Source: Paramicrosporidium saccamoebae
Lineage: Eukaryota > Rozellomycota
NCBI GenBank assembly: GCA_002794465.1
Contig: MTSL01000046.1
Span: 1 to 34,577, forward strand
Direction: 5' to 3'
Length of the DNA: 34,577 nt
Every line of letters begins with the position of its first letter. Positions within the stretch are counted from its first letter, which is position 1. Below, piece after piece: positions 9,357-16,253 of this stretch. The notes below the pieces were generated by a model that was not told where the DNA came from, made no database searches, and worked only from the letters and a program-made list of their open reading frames with translations. A program made the translations under genes and the position numbers.

Positions 9357-10799
9357 ATGAAACTAAAGAGAGATTATCGTCTGATTTCTTCCCAATCTGA
9401 GAGTTATTCTTCAAGTAGCCTTGGAAATGGTGGCACACTTGCTGTTGGCAAAGTCTTTGTGAAGAGGCTCATATTTCTGTGTGTGCTCCTTGCCATGATC
9501 ACCTTGTTTGCAGTATGGCTTATTCCCTTGCTCGGGAAATCTAAGCAGGATGGCAATGTGCAATATGATATTCAGCGTCGTACGGATTTATTTAGGAAAT
9601 ACTGTACTGAAGAGCCGCTAATCGGGCCACATTGGGACGAGCTTAATTCAGAATTGTCCAAAGAACTGGATGGATCAATACTCACAACAGCGCTACACTT
9701 TCGTCTATTTAAGCATCTCCATCAAAAATATTTGAAAGAGGAATTGCCACAGGAGCCGGGATTTGACGTTTACCAAAAGCTGGAGCGCAAGCTGTTTCCC
9801 TGGCTAGTACGAGATGGTGACGTCCGTAAGATTGCACCCAAGAACGAAAGAGGCATTGTGATTGCTACGGGTCAGCGCTACTTTCCCATGGCCGTCCACA
9901 CCATCAGATCGCTCCGTCTCTGGAACTGCACCCTCCCGGTTGAGATTTTTCATCTTGGAGGAGACGATTTGCATCAAGAGTCAAGAGACTTTTTAGCGCG
10001 CCTTCCCAATGTCTCATTGATCGATGTGGGGACCGTATTCAATATGACTATTCTTGACCTGAAGAGCTGGGACATTAAGCCCTTTGCTGTCCTCGGGTCA
10101 TCATTCCGCGAGGTCATACTCGTGGATGCCGATGTCGTATTCACAGAAAATCCCTCTGTGCTGTTTGATTACGACGAATACAAGTCGACCGGGACAGTGT
10201 TCTTTCGTGATCGTTTCTTCATTAGTCGGACAGCTGATTATGCCGCCTGGTTTGAAAAAATTATTCCGCATCCACACAGTGAGAAGCTTCAGAAAACGCG
10301 CATGTATAGAGGGGAGACGAACTATGAGCAAGAATCCGGAGTTGTTGTGATTGACAAAGGAAGAAGACTGATGGGCTTGCTGGCAACATGTTTATTAAAC
10401 TGCAAAAAGGAACGAGGAGACATTCACGCAAATACTCATGGCGAAAAAGAGACATTTTGGATCGGATTTGAAATTGCCGAGGAGCCCTACGAGTATCTGG
10501 AGGAGCAGGCTGGAGTCGTGGGGGTGGCAGTTCGGCTTGCACAAACTGGACAAACCATCCTTTGTGGCCACGTTGCCCATTTCGACAAAACCGGCAAGCT
10601 CCTGTGGTTCAATGACGGCATCGTCGAAGACAAGAAAGCGCTAATAATGAATGTTGGCGAGTTTAAACATGTGGAGAATAACGGAAACTGGCTAGGAATG
10701 TGTCTTGCCGTTAACACTCTTCGCCAGATCCCGGCGGAACAGTCTAAGATGATTGATCGTATGAAAGAATTGTGGGTGACCAATCCAGCCGTACAGTGA
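9357..10799 (+). CDS. GT71 (MNN1-family) alpha-mannosyltransferase, paralogue 3
   Basis: Third GT71 gene of the array, 480 aa from a clear ATG. The cytoplasmic tail is serine-rich and longer than in the other copies (about 35 residues). The membrane anchor is at about residues 36-57. The catalytic domain begins RGIVIATG; the DxD is DAD (D257, D259) followed by FTENP. Conserved blocks include RDRFFISR, HGEKETFWIGFE and LWFNDG. It shares the HGEKETFWIG block with paralogue 2. Its stop codon is followed immediately by a minisatellite of 29-bp units. Golgi location and manganese-dependent mannosyl transfer are family knowledge; acceptor specificity is not visible. Confidence 0.85.
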   Translation: MKLKRDYRLISSQSESYSSSSLGNGGTLAVGKVFVKRLIFLCVLLAMITLFAVWLIPLLGKSKQDGNVQYDIQRRTDLFRKYCTEEPLIGPHWDELNSELSKELDGSILTTALHFRLFKHLHQKYLKEELPQEPGFDVYQKLERKLFPWLVRDGDVRKIAPKNERGIVIATGQRYFPMAVHTIRSLRLWNCTLPVEIFHLGGDDLHQESRDFLARLPNVSLIDVGTVFNMTILDLKSWDIKPFAVLGSSFREVILVDADVVFTENPSVLFDYDEYKSTGTVFFRDRFFISRTADYAAWFEKIIPHPHSEKLQKTRMYRGETNYEQESGVVVIDKGRRLMGLLATCLLNCKKERGDIHANTHGEKETFWIGFEIAEEPYEYLEEQAGVVGVAVRLAQTGQTILCGHVAHFDKTGKLLWFNDGIVEDKKALIMNVGEFKHVENNGNWLGMCLAVNTLRQIPAEQSKMIDRMKELWVTNPAVQ

Positions 10800-10800
10800 G

Positions 10801-10914
10801 GTAACTGAGTGTGGGTGATAAATTGTAAGGTATTCGAGTGTGAGTCGTATATTGTGAGGTATTTGAGTGTGAGCCGCAAATTGTGAGGTATTCGAGTATG
10901 AGCGGTAAATTGAG
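10801..10914 (+). repeat. Minisatellite, about 4 x 29 bp, directly after a stop codon
   Basis: Units run 10801-10829, 10830-10858, 10859-10887 and a shorter 10888-10914. The array starts two bases after the TGA stop of GT71 paralogue 3 (10797-10799). Every unit begins GTA and ends AG, so each junction reads AG|GT. The units lack an obvious branch-site CTAA word, so intron behaviour is not supported. It is likely part of the 3' untranslated region. Confidence 0.8.
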
Positions 10915-11274
10915 GCAAACTTTGTATTAAAATTCAATCAACTATGAATGCCGCTCTGACTTAGGCTACCTCTACATATTGGCGGAACCATTGATGGACC
11001 GTTGGATTAACAATAAACGTGTTCCCTTTTTGCTTGGTATCATCTCAATTGTGAGGTAATACATTGACCAGTAGATTCTTGTTAAGAGTGGTGTAATTAT
11101 GAAAAAGCAGACGATAGGCCGTTAGACCAATCCCCAGACCCGCTGTGTAACAGTAGGACTAGCCGTCCTCGATACTGCCTACACATTCATAGAATTCATC
11201 GGATTATCGAATCCACCTGATAGTCTCCTATATACCGACTCTTGCATTGAATCACCAGCTCTCGTGCTCGCTAT
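10915..11274. other. Intergenic, RPL9 promoter region
   Basis: About 360 bp without a gene. It should contain the end of the GT71 paralogue 3 transcript and the RPL9 promoter. Bases 11228-11236 read TATATACC and may be a TATA-like element about 40 bp before the first RPL9 ATG. No RNA gene or other repeat was seen. Confidence 0.4.
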
Positions 11275-11941
11275 ATGGCTCGTCGGTCGGACACCCTGGT
11301 CGGCCAGCGCGTCTCAAAAGTTCGTAAGACCCCTCTGACCTTGCCGGGTATTAACCATCTATTGTAGGGCTCCAATGAAGACCATTCAAACTACTGAGAT
11401 CATCTCCATTCCCTCTGAAGTCAAGGTTGAACTTGACGGCCGCAAGGTCAAGGTCACTGGACCCCGTGGAACTCTTGAGCGCAACTTTTCCTTCATCCCG
11501 TTGGATATTACCCGCTCTGGAAAGAACCAGCTGAACGTCACTGTTTGGTTTGGAGGCCATAAGCACTTGGCTTGCATCCGCACCATCTGTTCCCATATTA
11601 AGAACATGATCAAGGGAGTCACCAAGGGATTCCAGTTCAAGATGCGCTCGGCATATGCCCATTTCCCCATCAACGTGTCGATTGTTGATAACAAAAAGAC
11701 TATTGAAATCCGCAACTTTGTTGGTGAAAAGATTGTGCGCCGTGTCCCCATGTTGGGTGGTGTCACTGTTGATGTCACTGATCAGAAGGACGAGATTGTC
11801 CTCCGTGGTGCTGACCTGCAGAACGTCTCCCAGAGTGCCGCTACCATTCAGAACCTCACCAAGGTGAAGAACAAGGATATCCGTAAATTCTTGGACGGTA
11901 TCTACGTCACTGAGCGCTCGACTATTGAAAAGGTGGAGTAA
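11275..11941 (+). CDS. RPL9: 60S ribosomal protein L9 (uL6), with possible N-terminal extension
   Basis: uL6 of the large cytosolic ribosomal subunit, bound near the sarcin-ricin loop and stalk base. The conserved protein starts at ATG 11375 (MKTIQT) and is 188 aa, the usual length. Diagnostic blocks include VKVTGPRGTL, GVTKGFQFKMR, AHFPINV and VKNKDIRKFLDGIYV. Upstream lies a good 44-nt intron (11324-11367, GTAAGA donor, ATTAAC branch, TTGTAG acceptor). The preceding exon 11275-11323 starts with an ATG and joins in frame, which would add 19 basic residues before the conserved methionine. Either this exon is 5' untranslated and the canonical start is used, or the protein is extended. An AATAAA lies about 20 bp after the stop. 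Confidence 0.93.
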
Positions 11942-12261
11942 ATGTTCGAACCCATGCCAATAAATACACGTTCTATTCCTAAAATGCTACATTAGGGGGG
12001 TAGTGTGAGTATATATATATATATATATTGAGTGGTGAGAGAGTACATGCACGAATCAGGGACCTTGTTAAACAGTATCTACTTATGACTAGCGTCCTGA
12101 TGTAGACATTCATGCTATCCTACAATCCAACGTGTTAAAGATAAGGGCGTATATATTCTCGCGCAACAAGTCAAAGATTCACTAAACTCGTCCGTCCCAC
12201 AAACTCACATGCCAAATATAAAAGTTGTTTGTCGCCCTTGTTGGTCACTTGTGTTCAGTTG
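11942..12261. other. Intergenic after RPL9, with TA microsatellite
   Basis: These 320 bp contain the probable RPL9 poly(A) signal AATAAA near 11960, a (TA)10 run at 12010-12029 and the promoter of the Nudix-like gene. A short frame from ATG 12210 reaches a stop after 17 codons in a different phase from the Nudix-like protein. It could be an upstream ORF. No other gene is seen. Confidence 0.45.
12010..12029. repeat. (TA)10 microsatellite
   Basis: Simple alternating TA run of 20 bp in the 3' flank of RPL9. Confidence 0.9.
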
Positions 12262-13236
12262 ATGATTCCCGAAAAGCTACGGTCGGGCTCGGTTCCTGGG
12301 ACGCCACGCTCTGATTCTATTCCGGGAAAGTTGCGGTCTGATTCTTTGCTTCCAGGAACCTCTGCGCTGCCTCTCTTCCAGTCAAGTTTACTGATTTCCA
12401 ATGAGCGGTGTTTACCTCTGCTAACTTGCAACGAGCTGTGTATTGGATTTGTGTCGGCTATAAACATCCCGCTCTTCCGAAATAGCAAGTATTTTTCCTA
12501 CACCAAGATTGACAAAACACGGGTTCTTAAACTAAAATCACCACACTTGACCGAGGCAGGATTGGACGGGTTTGTTGCTGAGCTGCGCAAAAAGGGGCTC
12601 ATTAGCGTGGAAGGTACCGATCCAGTGAGCGTGTTTGCAGACCGAGGCTCCCAGCCTATTTGCCGTGTAGAGAGAGGGATTCTGGAACTATTGGGAGCTA
12701 AAACGTCCCGGGTTAGCGTGGTGGCATTCAGTGGAAAAAGTCGCAACTGCAAAATTCTGCTTGGGAAGAGGCAACCAACGGCTATGGCCAACCCTGCCAA
12801 GTACCAGCTATTGTTATCTTTCGACTACGATAGACTAACCGTTACGCGGGAAGAGTTGGCTGAAATTGCATATCGTGGTATTGAACTACAACCAGATTCA
12901 TATGGAAAGTTGAAATCGGCTGGCCTAAAGACCTTTGCAAAGAAGACGGCTAGTGGAGTCTCGAGAATTTCCACGCACACCTACGAAATCGATATTACGG
13001 ACAGCCCATTATTTGCGCCCAAAGTCACTCAGGTTATAGAAGCTTATGAGACTGTGCCAATCCACACTGTTCTGGATAAATGCCATGCCGGTGTTGTCTG
13101 CTGCCATGACATTCCGATCATTGTCGACTTTTGTATAAGACATGGAATCATAACCCCCGAAACTGATGAACAGTTTGTCCTGGTGAATCAAACTTTAAAC
13201 TACGACATGCACAGGCTATACAAAAAAGAGCTTTAA
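12262..13236 (+). CDS. DUF4743/Nudix-like protein with a degenerate Nudix box
   Basis: The layout matches the Nudix proteins with an N-terminal DUF4743 domain (yeast YJR142W, plant Nudix 20/24 type). CNELCIGFV near the N-terminus corresponds to the family's CN...G-[WF] start. An ILLGKRQPT strand sits where family members have WI-x-RRS. Near the C-terminus IIVDFCIRHGIITPE fits the family's ILDFLIRHG-x-LTPE. The Nudix box itself (GX5EX7REUXEEXGU) is missing: the aligned stretch reads LLLSFDYDRL then TREELAEIAYRGIEL, without the glycines or the metal-binding EE pair. The protein would therefore be a pseudoenzyme. ATG 12262 gives 324 aa; an upstream in-frame TTG is unlikely. The first 45 residues are odd repeats of PGxxRSDS, so the true start may be later or in an unseen exon. 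Confidence 0.65.
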   Translation: MIPEKLRSGSVPGTPRSDSIPGKLRSDSLLPGTSALPLFQSSLLISNERCLPLLTCNELCIGFVSAINIPLFRNSKYFSYTKIDKTRVLKLKSPHLTEAGLDGFVAELRKKGLISVEGTDPVSVFADRGSQPICRVERGILELLGAKTSRVSVVAFSGKSRNCKILLGKRQPTAMANPAKYQLLLSFDYDRLTVTREELAEIAYRGIELQPDSYGKLKSAGLKTFAKKTASGVSRISTHTYEIDITDSPLFAPKVTQVIEAYETVPIHTVLDKCHAGVVCCHDIPIIVDFCIRHGIITPETDEQFVLVNQTLNYDMHRLYKKEL

Positions 13237-13250
13237 AGTTTTGCAAATAT

Positions 13251-14125
13251 TTACTTTCGCTTCTTAGTCTCTTTTCCACGGTGCAAAGACCTTCGTGCTA
13301 GCGATCTCCCCAGTTTATAGAACCAGTAAAAATTGAGAATGTGTGTAGTCAGGTTGGCGGCAAGAGACCCAATGGTCCAGGGCAACGGCACGCGGTGGTG
13401 CATGGTATACAGATCTTTTAGGAATCGATAGGTCAAGTAAGAGCCGAAAGTAAGACGGACTCCTACGTAGGCAAGCAGCCCACAGATGTCATTCAGAATG
13501 ATTGCCTTTCCACCCCCGTAGCCCAACTACACCAATCACTCATCAAGTCGAGTTAATTTACCTTTTCCAGAAACCAGTGCATGTCAACAAATATAGTGCT
13601 AAACTCGAACAAGAGGAATCTGCTCGTTGGGTACATCATGAATGGCCGATAGCAGCTGAGAATCCCTCCTAATCCGAGAAGGGCATGCACAAAGAACCCT
13701 TTTCCATACTGACGAATATACCAAGCACAGCACATTACATCCCACAAAAAATAGCCCACGGAGAAGGAGAACATGGACCCAAATTCACGAGAGTATCCAA
13801 ACACGCGGTCTTCGATAGTGTGCGCCAGCTCGTTATCATACCACAGACTGAGACTCCAACAACAAACAATGATGGCGTGGAGGAAGGAGGCTGCCATGTG
13901 GCCCCACTTGGCGCGCGCGTGCTCGTCATCCTTCAGCTTCTTCTTCTTGGAGTACCGCACCAAACTTGGAGCAATAAAGTAGTACGATATCCAAGAGGTG
14001 GCCGTAAAGAGCACAAATGCTACCAGAATCTGGTAGCCATGTTGCGGAAGCTCCTTTAGACGGTTCTGTTTGGACAGAAACTTTTCAATAGCGGTCCGAA
14101 TGGTTGCATGTATTGACTCGCCCAT
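13251..14125 (-). CDS. TLC-domain (TRAM/LAG1/CLN8) membrane protein, TLCD4/TMEM56-like
   Basis: Multi-pass endoplasmic reticulum membrane protein of the TLC family, some members of which act in membrane lipid handling; here only the domain can be assigned. Exon 1 (13562-14125) and exon 2 (13251-13526) join in phase across a 35-nt intron (13527-13561), giving 279 aa. Family features are YFIAPSLVRYSK after the first membrane segment, the WGHMAASFLHAII helix, a GYFLWDVM helix and STIFVDMHWFLEK followed across the splice by LGYGGGK. The protein ends KKRK, which fits a KKXX ER-retrieval signal. ATG 14125 was chosen because the more upstream in-frame codon is GTG. It lies 188 bp from the divergent release-factor gene, so the two probably share a promoter region that includes CCAAT near 14169. 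Confidence 0.85.
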
Positions 14126-14313
14126 CGTACGGACCAAAAAAGGAACGGACCAGGCTCGCAGCGTGGGCCAATAAAAGCCCGCCACCACGGAACAAGACCT
14201 GCTAGTTTCACAATAAAGATGGGAATATGACTATTTTCTTTGAATGAATATACCGTCAAGGACTGCGCAAAGCATATAACTGTGCAAGCAGGCGTAGCAG
14301 CCCTGGGTTTTGG

Positions 14314-14763
14314 ATGAATTGGACACGGATTCTCTTGGAAGTAAGCATGGCCATCCAATTTACTATCCTCTGCATAGTCGGTGAAGAAGCAGATACAGAA
14401 GCTAATGTCTACGAGAAAGCCCATCGTCATCGACAAGCAAGATTTGGTAGAATCGACAATGAAGGGTTCGGGACCAGGTAACTCGGTTGGTTGGCGGTGC
14501 TAATGCAAGGTGGACAGGCTGTAAATAAGACGAATAATGCCATATGCATACTGCACAAGCCCACAGGCATACAGGTGAGGAGTCACAAGACCAGAAGCCT
14601 GGAGCTCAATCGGAAGGATGCGCTTCGACATTTGGAAGCGCAACTTGACGATATGATAAATGGTGCTGCTAGCAAATCGAATATTGCCACATTGAGGCTC
14701 CGGGAGCGGAAGCGAGTCCAATCGAGTAAAAGCAAAAAGAAGCACATTACCCTCGAGACGTGA
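14314..14763 (+). CDS. Mitochondrial release factor in rescue (MTRFR/Pth4-like, GGQ domain)
   Basis: Small class-I release-factor-like peptidyl-tRNA hydrolase that rescues stalled mitochondrial ribosomes. Three exons (14314-14340, 14378-14477, 14510-14763) join in phase across 37- and 32-nt introns to give 126 aa. The catalytic motif is split by intron 2: GSGPG|GQAVNKTNN, with GGQ at residues 43-45. It is followed by HKPTGIQV and TRSLELNRKDA, both hallmarks of the family. The C-terminus is lysine- and arginine-rich, as needed for the ribosome mRNA channel. No codon-recognition domain is present, which separates it from mRF1. The N-terminus (MNWTRILLES) is short and basic and could be a mitochondrial signal. 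Intron 2 has a TGCTAAT branch site. Confidence 0.9.
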
Positions 14764-14880
14764 TAAAACATGAAACGATCCGCTATATTTAAGAAATACT
14801 GACACGTTTGATAAAAAGAGTTTGGCACTTGAGAGGCATTATAGCCGCTATGCAACTATACAGCTATAACGAAATAATAG

Positions 14881-15044
14881 TGTGGCGTAGAAGATTGATT
14901 AGTTGGGTATATGACGTAGAGAGTTGATTAGTTGCTGGGTATCTAAGGTCAGTGAGATTTGTATCCATACTATTATAGGATTAGCAGTAAACAGACCCCC
15001 CTTCCCGTCTGACAGTCCATACTATTCATCCCCACTACGCGACA
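14881..15044 (-). mobile_element. 164-bp non-autonomous element, copy B
   Basis: Same 164-bp length as copy A but inverted. On the plus strand it begins TGTGGCGTAG and ends CTACGCGACA. It is flanked by a perfect 4-bp duplication ATAG (14877-14880 and 15045-15048). Near its left end is an internal near-duplication: the first about 30 bp (through TTGATTAGTTGGGTAT) recur as a second block, and the same is true of copy A. High similarity and intact ends suggest recent insertion. Confidence 0.82.
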
Positions 15045-15311
15045 ATAGTACAATATACAATATCAAAGAGTAAGAGTATATCTAACGGGCCAAAAATCCC
15101 AAGAGTCTTTATCACAATCCGCTTATAATCCTCATACAACGCCCATATTATCTTCACACAACGCCCATATTATCTTCATACAACTTTTACATGGCCCTCA
15201 CACAATTCCCAAGTGTCAGTTCGTTTTTGGTGTTTACTATAGGCCGCACTTCATTGGACAGTCACCAGCTTATATTTTCCGTACCCTCGTGGCCTTTACA
15301 ACACTTTTGAG
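15045..15311. other. Intergenic with short tandem repeat, CHMP1 promoter
   Basis: No gene is seen. Bases 15132-15188 contain a 22-bp tandem repeat, two full units (TCATACAACGCCCATATTAT plus CT) and a partial third. The remainder is the probable promoter of the CHMP1 gene. Confidence 0.5.
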
Positions 15312-16202
15312 ATGGGACTCGAACGTAAGCACTGATGACAGAGTATTTAAGGGTCATGTAGAGCAGCTATTCACCATGAAGGCACATTGTAACTCGAGTT
15401 TCTAATATTGGTTAGCTTGCGAGCAAGCAAATGGCCCGCAACGCCAGAAAATGCGAAAAGGAGGAGGCCGCACAGAAAATCCAGGTTAAAAAGGTGCCCA
15501 TCCCACCACCTGTATTCACACAAGGTAGGCTATAGAAAAGGGCAATCCGGAGATGGCAAGGATATATGCTACCAACGCTATCCGGAAAAAGAACGAAGCC
15601 CTCAACTATTTGAAGATGAGTGCCCGTTTCGACACGGTGGCCTCTCAAATCAGCTCTGCAGTCACGACAGGAATGGTAACAACAATTTTGGGGCAACTAA
15701 CCTAGTTTAGGTACCAAAGATTCTGGGCAAACTAACCTGGTTTAGGTACCAACGATTCTGGGGGTCTAAGCTAGTTTAGGTATCAACAATTTTGGGGAAT
15801 CTAACTTATTTTAGGTGTCAAAGACCATGTCCAACGTTGTCTCTGGATTGGAAAAGGCCGTTGCTACTGACAATGTCGAAAAAGTATACCCTCGCCGTAT
15901 CAGTGGGTTTGATCATTCTGTAGATGTCTCTAATGATGGACCAATTTGAAGAACAATGTGGAATGCTCAACACTCAGACGTCCTACATGGACAGTGCCAT
16001 GTCTACTAGCGGTCAGCTGACCACGCCGATGGACCAAGTGGATGAGCTCATCCAGCAAGTCGGCGATTCTCATGGCCTAGACGTCAAGATGGCACTCAGA
16101 AGCTCCGAAGCGCCTTCTGGATCGCCAATTGCAAATGCCTCAGTTGCTGATCAGAATGACGAACTGACCCAACGCCTCAATGCCCTACGAGGCGGAATTT
16201 GA
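15312..16202 (+). CDS. DID2: ESCRT-III protein CHMP1/Did2, six exons
   Basis: ESCRT-III subunit that acts on endosomes and at abscission and recruits Vps4 through its C-terminal MIM1 helix. Exons: 15312-15324, 15344-15357, 15416-15493, 15529-15675, 15815-15883, 15924-16202, in phase, 199 aa (family 196-204). Family blocks are [55 protein letters not shown] and MDQFEEQ. The C-terminus [13 protein letters not shown] is a MIM1 motif. Introns are 19, 58, 35, 139 and 40 nt. The fourth is a tandem array of four intron-like units. The first two exons are the weakest part: they need a 19-nt intron, but they give MGLELFKGHLASKQ, which fits the family's LF-x-LKFASKQ start. From 15416 on the call is secure. 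It converges on SAS10 with 51 bp between stops. Confidence 0.9.
15676..15814 (+). repeat. Tandemly quadruplicated intron (4 x 34-35 nt)
   Basis: The fourth intron of the CHMP1 gene consists of four head-to-tail units: 15676-15710, 15711-15745, 15746-15779 and 15780-15814. Every unit starts GTA and ends TTTAG or TTTTAG and has a CTAAC or CTAAG branch-like word 10-15 nt before its end. Junctions therefore read TAG|GTA. Units 1 and 3 match the usual intron length here (30-40 nt). Retention of unit 1 would bring an in-frame TAG after nine codons. Flanking exons join in phase (TGM|VSKTMSN) if all 139 nt are removed. Confidence 0.92.
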
Positions 16203-16253
16203 ACGATGGGATAAAGTGCAAAATAAATATTAGTTCTACTACTATCACTTTGT

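Noticed and set aside
10801-10914. CRISPR-like array
   Set aside because: Units are contiguous without unique spacers, the genome is eukaryotic, and the 31-bp and 35-nt arrays are likewise simple tandem repeats.
14056-14436. Minus-strand frame overlapping the release factor and TLC gene
   Set aside because: It starts at TTG and overlaps three exons of the well-supported MTRFR gene on the other strand.
15408-15710. Plus-strand 100-aa frame in CHMP1
   Set aside because: Out of phase with the conserved CHMP1 blocks and runs through two introns.
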